13,477 nucleotides of DNA from Gammaproteobacteria bacterium (GTDB lineage: Bacteria > Pseudomonadota > Gammaproteobacteria > Natronospirales > REEB76). Shown here one piece after another: positions 7,207-13,477 of the stretch. Location of the stretch: assembly GCA_028871235.1 (NCBI GenBank), contig JAGWNO010000041.1:1-13477 (forward strand). Reading direction: 5' to 3'. A program made the position numbers and the translations under genes. The notes beneath the pieces were generated by a model. It was not told the origin of the DNA. It saw nothing but the letters and a program-made list of their open reading frames with translations, and did not search any database. How positions within the stretch are numbered: the stretch's first letter is position 1; the number at the start of each line of letters is the position of its first letter.

Positions 7207-7212
7207 ACTGAC

Positions 7213-9075
7213 ATGAAGACCGTGAAACGGGCTCTACGCGCGTGGCTGTCGGGGATGCTGGCCATCGGGGTATTGGGCCTCGCGGCCTGCGGAGGCAGCG
7301 GTTATGGCAGCAGCGGCAGCAGCAGCGCCACCACCAACTGCTCCAATCCCAGTATCTACGACAGCCAGGGCTGCCTCTACACGAGTCTCACGGATGCCGA
7401 CGGGCCGTTCCTGAGTTACACGGTGACGGTGGATTCCCTGACGCTGACGCGCCAGGACGGTGCCGTGGTCAATGTCCTTCCCAACGCCACCACCGTGGAT
7501 TTCGCCCAGTACACCGATGTCGCCGAATTCCTGTCGCTGCAGACGGTACCGCCGGGCGTCTATATCAGCGGCTCCATGGTGCTGGATTACACCAATGCCG
7601 ACATTGAAGTGGATGTGAACGGCAGCGCCGAGAAGGCTGCGGCGGTGGACCAGAACGGCAGCCCCATCGGCAAATTGAGCGTGCAAATCCAGCTGGCCAA
7701 TCAGCAACCGGTGATGCTGGTGCCGGGTGTGCCGCAGCTATTCAGCCTGGACTTCGACCTCACGGCATCCAACCTGGTGAACACTTCGGGCGCCACCCCG
7801 ATGGTGACCGTGGCACCGGTGCTCTACGCCCAGGTGAACCCCAGCACCGGCAAGACGCTGCAGTTGCGCGGCCCGCTGGGCAGCGTGGATACCGGCAGCA
7901 GCTCCTTCACCATCGCGCTGCGGCCCTTCGATAACCTGAGCGGCGCCTTCGGCAATCCGCGCGTCTACACCACGGCCAATACCACCTATCTCATCAACAT
8001 GACCGGCTATGCCGGCAGTGCCGGCCTGCAGGCGCTGCAGGCCGCCGGTCCCACCACCGCGGTCATCGCCAAGGGCAGTTACGACTTCCAGGCCAAGCAG
8101 TTTGTGGCGACGCAAGTGACGGCCGGCAGCAGCGTGCCGGGCGGCACCCTGGATGCGGTGGAGGGTGTGGTCACGGCCATCAGCGGTCTCAACGCCACGG
8201 TGCGCGGCGCGACCCTGATCCGCGCCCAGCAGCAGGCGGTGTTCTTCGATCAGGTGACGGTCACCTTCGGCGTCAGCACCGTGGTGCGGGAAGCCAGCAA
8301 CCCGACCGGCAGCTTCACGCCCAGCGACATCTCGGTGGGGCAGCACATCCTGTTCATGGGCACGCTGACCAACACCAACCCCGGCTCGCTCGCCATGGAC
8401 GCCACCAACGGCTTCGCGCTGCTGCAACATACCCGCGTGGGGGCGCTGGTGACCACGGTGGGCAGCGGCGCGCTCACCCTCAATGCCCAGTCCTTCGAGG
8501 GCCGGCCGGCAAGCCTGTTCAATTTCAACGGTACCGGCAGCAATCCGGCGAGTTACGTGGCCAGTACCGGCGCCTTGCCGCTGTCCGGTATCAATGTGAA
8601 TGATCCGGTGAGGATCGACGGCTTCGTGGCGCCCCTCAGCGCGCCAAAACCGCCGGATTTCAACGCCGATTCCATCATCGATTTCGCCAATGTGGACGCC
8701 CAGCTGGTGGTGGGTTATGTGGAGAACGGCGGCACCACGGCGCCGTTCACCTCCGTGGACGCCAATGCGGGAATCGTGATCAACATGGCCAATCCGGCGG
8801 TGGGTTTCGAACACTTCGTGCGCCAGGGCCCGGTGTTCACCACCCTCACCGCCGGCAGCAATCCCACCATCGTGCCGGCCGCCGCCGGCGGCATCTATGC
8901 CATCCGCCTGCCCGGCGGCGGATTGCAGCTGTTCTTCAGCTTCAGCAATTTCGTGACCGCGCTCAACGGCCAGCTGAACGGCAGCAACAAGGTGCTGGGG
9001 GTGTTCGCCGCCGGCGGTTACAACAACAGCAGCAATATCCTGACGGCTGAGCGCGCGGCGGTGGTGTTCAAATAG
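7213..9075 (+). CDS. large lipoprotein of unknown function, DUF4382-like head and DUF5666-like repeats
   Basis: A 620-residue exported protein. The signal peptide (charged MKTVKRALR, hydrophobic LSGMLAIGVLGLAA) ends in lipobox LAAC with Cys26, followed by a Gly/Ser-rich linker (27-43). Residues about 65-205 form a beta-rich domain (SYTVTVDSLTLTRQDG, TTVDFAQYTDVAEFLSL, VPPGVYISGSMVLDYTNADIEV) that resembles DUF4382 lipoproteins. The rest holds four similar beta segments starting near residues 218 (LRGPLGSVDTGSSSFTI), 316 (VEGVVTAISGLNATVRG), 409 (VGALVTTVGSGALTLNA) and 499 (VVGYVENGGTTAPFTSVDA), about 90-98 apart, in the style of DUF5666 repeats. I see no enzyme motif. Domain names are from pattern recall and are the uncertain part; the lipoprotein call is firm. 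The gene stands alone between its own strong Shine-Dalgarno and a terminator. Confidence 0.85.
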   Translation: MKTVKRALRAWLSGMLAIGVLGLAACGGSGYGSSGSSSATTNCSNPSIYDSQGCLYTSLTDADGPFLSYTVTVDSLTLTRQDGAVVNVLPNATTVDFAQYTDVAEFLSLQTVPPGVYISGSMVLDYTNADIEVDVNGSAEKAAAVDQNGSPIGKLSVQIQLANQQPVMLVPGVPQLFSLDFDLTASNLVNTSGATPMVTVAPVLYAQVNPSTGKTLQLRGPLGSVDTGSSSFTIALRPFDNLSGAFGNPRVYTTANTTYLINMTGYAGSAGLQALQAAGPTTAVIAKGSYDFQAKQFVATQVTAGSSVPGGTLDAVEGVVTAISGLNATVRGATLIRAQQQAVFFDQVTVTFGVSTVVREASNPTGSFTPSDISVGQHILFMGTLTNTNPGSLAMDATNGFALLQHTRVGALVTTVGSGALTLNAQSFEGRPASLFNFNGTGSNPASYVASTGALPLSGINVNDPVRIDGFVAPLSAPKPPDFNADSIIDFANVDAQLVVGYVENGGTTAPFTSVDANAGIVINMANPAVGFEHFVRQGPVFTTLTAGSNPTIVPAAAGGIYAIRLPGGGLQLFFSFSNFVTALNGQLNGSNKVLGVFAAGGYNNSSNILTAERAAVVFK

Positions 9076-9100
9076 CGGCAGGGATAGCCGCCGATGCCGA

Positions 9101-9126
9101 CGGCCCGCGCATGCGGGCCGTTTTTT
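9101..9126 (+). terminator. rho-independent terminator of the lipoprotein gene
   Basis: A perfect 8-bp GC stem, CGGCCCGC (9101-9108) with GCGGGCCG (9113-9120), closes a GCAT loop and is followed at once by six T (9121-9126). It begins 25 nt after the stop of the lipoprotein gene. This is a textbook intrinsic terminator for + strand transcription. Confidence 0.93.
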
Positions 9127-9372
9127 CCCGGGCGTTGCCCACCAGCGGGGATCAGCAATGGTCCCGCGTCTGCCGGGGTGAGACAGTCATGCCTGCCCCG
9201 GGACCGCGCTGGATGGCGCATCCAGGTCACTGCCGATGGCCTGCATGGATCCCGGCGATATGTCAGCGAGACCGCAAAGCGATAAACTCCGCCATACGGG
9301 ATCTGGTGATTCCCCGGACAGAGTTCAGATAGAACATCGCGACGAGCGGATGACACCGCCGGGAGCACAGCA
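9127..9372. other. non-coding region upstream of the dehydrogenase gene
   Basis: About 246 nt with no supported gene; the short frames here lack ribosome binding sites or recognisable sequence. The left half contains inverted repeats (listed separately). The right end has a GGGAG at 9361-9365, 7 nt before the dehydrogenase ATG. The promoter of that gene should lie here, but I cannot point to a convincing -35/-10 pair. Confidence 0.5.
9160..9225. repeat. cluster of inverted repeats
   Basis: GGTCCCG (9160-9166) pairs perfectly with CGGGACC (9199-9205). CCGGGG (9173-9178) can alternatively pair with CCCCGG (9196-9201). Immediately after, CTGGATG (9209-9215) and CATCCAG (9219-9225) form a perfect 7-bp hairpin around GCG. 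None is followed by a T-run, so they are not typical terminators. Together they suggest a folded leader, a small RNA or a repeat element; which one cannot be decided from one copy. Confidence 0.5.
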
Positions 9373-10920
9373 ATGAGCGCGCATCCTGCGAACGGATATG
9401 TAACCACGCATGCCGCCCAACCCCCGGTACGGCTCGGACATCATATCGGCGGCCGCCATGTCGTTCAGGACGGCGGTCGTACCGGTCCTGTGCACGATCC
9501 GGCCACCGGCACGATCCGGGCCGATTTGTGCTATGCCGGAAAACCCGAGGTGGATGCCGCGGTGGCGGCAGCCGCCGCCGCGTTCCCGGCATGGGCGGCG
9601 CTGCCGTCGCCGCAGCGTGCGCGCGTGCTGTTCCAGTACCGCGAACTGCTGGAACGGGAGCAGGCCTCGCTCGCCGAACTCATCACGCGCGAGCACGGCA
9701 AGACCTTGGCGGATGCGCGCGGTGAGCTGCAGCGCGGCATGGAAGTGGTCGAATTCGCCTGCGGTATACCTCACCTCCTCAAGGGCGAGTATTCCGACAG
9801 TGTTGCCAGCGGTGTTGACAGCTGGTCGCTGCGCCAGCCGCTGGGGGTGTGCCTGGGCATTACCCCATTCAACTTCCCGGCCATGGTGCCGATGTGGATG
9901 TATCCGATCGCCATTGCCTGTGGCAACAGCTTCGTGCTCAAACCTTCGGAAAAGGATCCCTCGTGCCCGTTGCGGCTTGCCGAACTATTCAGCGAGGCCG
10001 GTCTGCCGGAGGGTGTCTTCAATGTCGTCAACGGCGATCGACAGACGGTGGATACATTGCTCGCCGATACGCGCGTGGCGGCGGTGAGCTTTGTGGGCTC
10101 CACGCCGGTGGCCGAGCACATTTACGCCGAAGCCAGCCGCTGCGGCAAGCGTGCGCAGGCACTCGGAGGCGCCAAGAATCATCTGGTGGTGATGCCCGAC
10201 GCGGATATCGCGCGGGCGGCTGACGCGCTCATCGGCTCGGCTTACGGCTCGGCCGGCGAACGCTGCATGGCGGTGGCAGTGGCGGTGGCGGTGGGCGACG
10301 CCGCCGATCCGCTGGTGGCGGCGCTGGCGCAGCGCGTCCGGGCGCTGCGCATCGGTCCGGGCAAGCAGGCCGGCGTGGACATGGGACCGCTGGTCACCGC
10401 CGGCCACCGGACGCGCGTGCTGTCCTATATCGAGCTTGGATTGAAAGAAGGTGCGCAGCTGGTGGTGGACGGCCGCGACTGCCGCGTGGCCGGCCATGAG
10501 CAGGGCTTCTATCTCGGGCCCTGCCTGTTCGACCGTGTCACCCCGGCGATGCGCGTCTACCGTGAGGAGATATTCGGACCGGTGCTGGTGGTGGTGCGCG
10601 CGCCCGATATCGGCGCCGCAACCGCACTCATCAATCATCACGAATACGGTAACGGCGCGGTGATTTTCACCGGCAACGGCAGACTGGCGAACTGGTTTAC
10701 GCGCACGGTGCAGGCGGGGATGGTCGGTATCAACGTGCCGATACCCGTGCCGATGGCCTTCCACAGTTTCGGCGGCTGGAAACGCTCGCTGTTCGGGCCG
10801 CTGCATATCCACGGGCCGGACGGCATTCGATTCAACACCCGCTTGAAGACGGTCACCGCACGCTGGCCCGATCTGGCGCAATCGGCCGGGCCGGATTTCA
10901 CCCTTCCGGCTGCGCGATGA
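9373..10920 (+). CDS. mmsA: CoA-acylating methylmalonate-semialdehyde dehydrogenase
   Basis: A 515-residue aldehyde dehydrogenase that converts methylmalonate semialdehyde (and malonate semialdehyde) with NAD and CoA to propionyl-CoA (acetyl-CoA), in valine and, as IolA, inositol breakdown. Visible motifs are GVCLGITPFNFPAMVPMWM with Asn167, the cofactor-site VLKPSEKDP, VGSTPVAEHIY, and the catalytic Cys298 in GSAGERCMAV. The usual ALDH general-base glutamate motif is replaced by ALGGAKNHLVVMPDAD, the hallmark of the MMSDH subfamily. The C-terminal IPVPMAFHSFGGWKRSLFG is also typical. Length is close to the family norm, with a short N-terminal extension. No other valine or inositol gene is in view, so the physiological substrate is uncertain. 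Its stop is 4 nt from the end of the convergent permease gene. Confidence 0.96.
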   Translation: MSAHPANGYVTTHAAQPPVRLGHHIGGRHVVQDGGRTGPVHDPATGTIRADLCYAGKPEVDAAVAAAAAAFPAWAALPSPQRARVLFQYRELLEREQASLAELITREHGKTLADARGELQRGMEVVEFACGIPHLLKGEYSDSVASGVDSWSLRQPLGVCLGITPFNFPAMVPMWMYPIAIACGNSFVLKPSEKDPSCPLRLAELFSEAGLPEGVFNVVNGDRQTVDTLLADTRVAAVSFVGSTPVAEHIYAEASRCGKRAQALGGAKNHLVVMPDADIARAADALIGSAYGSAGERCMAVAVAVAVGDAADPLVAALAQRVRALRIGPGKQAGVDMGPLVTAGHRTRVLSYIELGLKEGAQLVVDGRDCRVAGHEQGFYLGPCLFDRVTPAMRVYREEIFGPVLVVVRAPDIGAATALINHHEYGNGAVIFTGNGRLANWFTRTVQAGMVGINVPIPVPMAFHSFGGWKRSLFGPLHIHGPDGIRFNTRLKTVTARWPDLAQSAGPDFTLPAAR

Positions 10921-10924
10921 ACCC

Positions 10925-11773
10925 TCAGGCCGCGGTCTTGTCGTCGGCGGTATCGCCCTGGAAGCCCTTCACCAGGCGGTCGAAGAGCAGCCCATAGGCC
11001 ACAGCCAGCGGGATCGCGACAATGGCGGCGGCGGCCATCAATGATTGCCAGTAGTAGATATCACCGCGGATCAGTTCAGTCGGTACACCCGCGCTGACCG
11101 TGCGTGCGGCAGTCGTGCTCACGAACACCGCCGCATAAATATAATCGCTGAGTGAGAGCGCGAAGGCGAACACGATACAGGTGGCGATGCCGGGCAGGGC
11201 AAGCGGCAGGGCCACGCGCAGAAAAGCACCGAAACGGCTGCAGCCATCGATGAGCGCGGCTTCCTCGAATTCACGCGGCACCGATTTGAAGAAGCCCAGC
11301 AGCAGCCAGGTACAGAATGGTATCGTGATGGTCGGATATACGAGGATCAGGGACCACACGGTGTTCGCGACCTTGAGTACGGAAACAATCTGGTACAGAG
11401 GGATGAACAGCAGCGTGGGCGGAATCAGATAAACGAGAAAGATTGCGATGCTGGAACGTTCGCCCCAGCGGCCCACCAGTCGCGACAGACTGTAGGCCGC
11501 GGGCACCGACAGCAGCAGCGTGATACCGACAACAAAAACGCCGATAAACAATGAATTCCACAGAAACACCGTAAAATTGGTACTGGTGAACAGGAATTCG
11601 ACATTTTGCAAGGTGGGCGGGGAATTAAAGATGAATGGATTGTGATTGGGATTGTAAAGGTCAACATTGCTTTTGAAGACGGTTATCACCATCCAGAGAG
11701 CCGGGAATGCCGCGAACAGCACGAACATCCCGAGCGCAAGCATGAATGTGGCTCGTCGAAGTGGATGCAGCAT
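10925..11773 (-). CDS. ABC sugar-type transporter permease, MalG family
   Basis: A 282-residue inner-membrane permease, the second of two in a carbohydrate-uptake-1 type importer. It has the MalG-like layout of about six membrane segments: TM1 near residues 10-31, a periplasmic loop, then TM segments around 74-96, 107-130, 139-160, 185-210 and 243-265. The cytoplasmic EAA loop that contacts the ATPase reads VPREFEEAALIDGCSRFGAF with Gly177. The start is a choice: TTG 11791 overlaps the upstream permease stop, but ATG 11773 is preceded by AGGGGTGA at good spacing and begins the normal cytoplasmic MLHPLRR, so I prefer ATG. The first periplasmic loop and TM2 region is clearly more AT-rich (11521-11700) than the surrounding genes. 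It is the last gene of the operon; the substrate cannot be read from the sequence. Confidence 0.92.
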   Translation of the reverse strand: MLHPLRRATFMLALGMFVLFAAFPALWMVITVFKSNVDLYNPNHNPFIFNSPPTLQNVEFLFTSTNFTVFLWNSLFIGVFVVGITLLLSVPAAYSLSRLVGRWGERSSIAIFLVYLIPPTLLFIPLYQIVSVLKVANTVWSLILVYPTITIPFCTWLLLGFFKSVPREFEEAALIDGCSRFGAFLRVALPLALPGIATCIVFAFALSLSDYIYAAVFVSTTAARTVSAGVPTELIRGDIYYWQSLMAAAAIVAIPLAVAYGLLFDRLVKGFQGDTADDKTAA

Positions 11774-11787
11774 GCGTATCACCCCTG

Positions 11788-12732
11788 TCAACGCGAGTCA
11801 GCGCGGTAGGCGAACCGCAGCGCCAGGATCGCACCGGCCAACAGCACCGGGAAAAGAAACAGCGCGATCGCCGCTCCTTCGCTTAACGCTCCGCCCTCGA
11901 TGCCCTTGAGATAAGCCCAATAAGGCAGCACCTGGGTGGTATACCCCGGTCCGCCGCGCGTCGACAGCGCCACCACCGTCATGTCTCCGAATACCAGCAA
12001 GGCGGTGAACATCGAAGCCACCACCAGTATCGGCAACAACGCCGGCAACGTTATGCGAAACAGGGTGCGGAAGAATCCGGCACCGTCAATCTCGGCCTGC
12101 TCGAAAATGTCACGCGGTATGGAGGTACGGCCGGCAAGCACGATGATGGTCGCGAATGGCAGCAGGCGCCATACGTTCATGGTTATTATCGAGCCGATCC
12201 CCAGCCACTCCCGCCCGAAATAATAAAGATGATTCGCCGGACCCAGCAGGGTGCCCGGGCCGAGCAGGTGTGCGGTGCGCAGCAGCCAATCCACCGGACT
12301 GAACTCCGAGTCCAGGAACCACAGCCAGTCAATGGCCGCCAGCGATACCGGCATCGCCCAGGGAAGGATCAGGAACATCTGCACCAATCTCTTGCCGCGG
12401 AAATCGCGTGCCAGCAGTTCGGATTCAGCCGTGGCGAGCACCAGGATGAGCAGCAGTGTCACCAGCGTGATTATGATGCTATTGCGCAATCCGACCAGAA
12501 AAGCGGACTCGTGGATGATTCTGATGAAATTGCGCATACCGACGAAGTGATGGATGCGCGGGTCGCCCACGGTCGCGTCGCTGACGCTGAGTGCTATGGC
12601 GAGAAAGAATGGCACTGCCACCAGGATGAAGATGTAGATGACTGCCGGCGCCAGCATCAGCGCCCCGAGCAGCCCATCACGATCCGCCACGCCGGCATGC
12701 ATGCTCAGTGTGCCGGGACGCTGTCGTTTCAT
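11788..12732 (-). CDS. ABC sugar-type transporter permease, MalF/UgpA family
   Basis: A 314-residue inner-membrane permease, partner of the downstream MalG-type protein. A basic N-terminus (MKRQRP) leads to TM1 (LLGALMLAPAVIYIFILVAV, about 21-40), followed by further TM segments near 84-102, 117-139, 178-200, 224-246 and 281-306. The EAA-type loop is RTSIPRDIFEQAEIDGAGFF (201-220), with the conserved Gly217. The GGPGYTTQVLPYWAY segment is typical of the MalF/UgpA group. ATG 12732 was chosen because the much longer open frame upstream overlaps the ATPase gene in another frame and is low-complexity Ser/Arg/Pro sequence, clearly a shadow. The start is 16 nt after the ATPase stop, with a GGGCAG Shine-Dalgarno. 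Family secure, substrate unknown. Confidence 0.92.
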   Translation of the reverse strand: MKRQRPGTLSMHAGVADRDGLLGALMLAPAVIYIFILVAVPFFLAIALSVSDATVGDPRIHHFVGMRNFIRIIHESAFLVGLRNSIIITLVTLLLILVLATAESELLARDFRGKRLVQMFLILPWAMPVSLAAIDWLWFLDSEFSPVDWLLRTAHLLGPGTLLGPANHLYYFGREWLGIGSIITMNVWRLLPFATIIVLAGRTSIPRDIFEQAEIDGAGFFRTLFRITLPALLPILVVASMFTALLVFGDMTVVALSTRGGPGYTTQVLPYWAYLKGIEGGALSEGAAIALFLFPVLLAGAILALRFAYRADSR

Positions 12733-12748
12733 CGTGCTGCCCGCATTT

Positions 12749-13477
12749 TCAGATTGGGCCCGGTATGCGCAAACCCGATTGCTTGTCGAAATGGCGCAAC
12801 CTGGAGTGTTCGACCACGAAATCGCAGAGCTCGCCGGCGCGCAGCCCCCCGGTGGCTGCCGATTGGACCTTGGCGAGCAGCTTGGTCTCGTCCTTGGCGG
12901 CGTCGAGCACGCCATAGATAAGCCACTCGGACCCCAGGAATTCGATCTGCGAGATGCGGATCCTGAAGGTGATCGCCCCCTCCGGAACCGCTGTTTTCCC
13001 GCGCGGCAGCAGATATTCAGGCCGGAAACCGAGGATATGCCTGTCGTATTCAATCATGTTCATGGGCGGCGAACCCAGGAAGCTGGCGACGAAGGTATCG
13101 GCAGGGTCGTCGTAAAGCTCCCGGGGCGTACCGAGTTGGCGCACGCGGCCGCGGTGCATGATGGCGATGCGGTCGCCCATGCCCAATGCTTCAAGCTGGT
13201 CATGGGTTACATACACCGTGGTGACGCCGGTACGATCGTGGAGCTGGCGCAGTTCGCCCCGCGCCATGGCACGGACTTGGGCGTCGAGAGAGCTTAATGG
13301 TTCGTCGAATATGAACAGCGACGGATCCCGAACCAGGGAACGAGCCAACGCAACCTTCTGCTTTTCGCCGCCTGACAGCCGGCCCGGTCTGCGCTGCATG
13401 AGCCCCTGGATACCCATGGTACTCGCGGCCCATTGCACCTTGGATTCCCGCTCTTTTTCCGGCACATGCCGTGCCTT
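12749..13477 (-). CDS. ABC transporter ATPase, MalK/UgpC type (5' end outside window)
   Basis: The C-terminal 242 residues of the ATPase that powers the adjacent permeases; the Walker A region and start lie beyond the right edge. Visible in order are the signature LSGGEKQKVALARSL, Walker B SLFIFDEP, the D-loop SSLD, and the switch histidine in VYVTHDQLEALGMGD. The RIAIMHRGRVRQLGTPRELYDDPADTFVASFLGSPPMN segment is specific to the MalK/UgpC group. A C-terminal regulatory OB/TOBE domain starts near ILGFRPEYL and runs to the stop. This group includes maltose, trehalose, glycerol-3-phosphate and glycerol importers; the visible part does not decide between them. It is the most upstream operon gene in view, and a substrate-binding protein gene is expected beyond the edge. 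Confidence 0.95.
   Translation of the reverse strand, partial: KARHVPEKERESKVQWAASTMGIQGLMQRRPGRLSGGEKQKVALARSLVRDPSLFIFDEPLSSLDAQVRAMARGELRQLHDRTGVTTVYVTHDQLEALGMGDRIAIMHRGRVRQLGTPRELYDDPADTFVASFLGSPPMNMIEYDRHILGFRPEYLLPRGKTAVPEGAITFRIRISQIEFLGSEWLIYGVLDAAKDETKLLAKVQSAATGGLRAGELCDFVVEHSRLRHFDKQSGLRIPGPI

Larger units (their letters stand above)
7023..7212. other. intergenic region upstream of the lipoprotein gene
   Basis: No coding sequence is supported in these 190 nt. They hold a short GGCCC tandem repeat (7087-7101) and a strong Shine-Dalgarno at the right end. I looked for a sigma70 promoter and found only poor candidates (for example TTCACG 7153-7158 with TAGGAT 7173-7178, spacer only 14 nt), so I do not call one. 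I see no clear terminator for the upstream operon. Confidence 0.5.

Noticed and set aside
7738..8814. Minus-strand frame of 358 codons opposite the lipoprotein gene, rich in His, Gly and Arg
   Set aside because: A shadow of the Gly/Thr/Val-rich lipoprotein; its composition follows from the codon bias of the opposite strand.
9111..9332. Small + strand frame of 73 codons in the mmsA leader
   Set aside because: Its first codons lie inside the terminator stem of the previous gene, it has no ribosome binding site and it resembles nothing known.
9985..10881. Minus-strand frame of 298 codons opposite mmsA
   Set aside because: Antisense to a complete dehydrogenase with all motifs, and His/Arg-rich without family resemblance.
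12229..12921. Plus-strand frames of 200-230 codons across the ABC operon
   Set aside because: They run opposite well-supported permease and ATPase genes and have biased Gln/His/Arg composition.
12733..13053. N-terminal extension of the MalF-type permease frame (107 extra codons)
   Set aside because: It overlaps the ATPase C-terminal domain in another frame and is Ser/Arg/Pro-rich; the real permease start with a basic N-terminus is at 12732.

Overview
The window is GC-rich, densely coded DNA that reads as the chromosome of a gammaproteobacterium. The evidence for that is the family content: an oligopeptidase A of the PrlC type, a YrdA-type gamma carbonic anhydrase, an ExoIII-family nuclease, a GloA-type glyoxalase and a LemA protein followed by a GIDE-domain protein. 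I see no phage, transposase, integrase, tRNA, rRNA or CRISPR array, so it looks like ordinary chromosome. The species cannot be named from sequence reading alone.

Layout, left to right. Bases 1-1289 (+) hold the 3' end of an outer-membrane beta-barrel gene, overlapped by 1 nt by an alpha/beta-hydrolase lipoprotein gene. Bases 1344-2399 (-) hold a glyoxalase I-like gene and, upstream of it on the same strand, a gamma carbonic anhydrase gene. The carbonic anhydrase gene diverges from a + strand run at 2513-7022: lemA, a membrane GIDE-domain protein carrying an EF-hand, oligopeptidase A, and an exodeoxyribonuclease III-type enzyme. A 190-nt gap with a strong ribosome binding site leads into a 620-residue lipoprotein of unknown function (7213-9075), which ends in a clear rho-independent terminator. 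A non-coding stretch of about 250 nt with several inverted repeats follows, then a CoA-acylating methylmalonate-semialdehyde dehydrogenase (9373-10920, +). Only 4 nt separate its stop from the last gene of a convergent ABC sugar/polyol-type importer operon (10925-13477, -): ATPase (cut by the window edge), MalF-type permease, MalG-type permease.

Functional reading. 1-7022 looks like envelope upkeep plus housekeeping: peptide turnover (PrlC), methylglyoxal detoxification (glyoxalase), DNA repair (ExoIII) and a LemA/GIDE membrane pair whose function is not established. The right end is catabolic: an importer for a small carbohydrate-like solute next to an acyl-CoA-forming aldehyde dehydrogenase. 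Nothing shows that these two are in one pathway. The least explained items are the LemA/GIDE/EF-hand pair, the repeat-containing lipoprotein at 7213-9075, and the inverted repeats upstream of mmsA.
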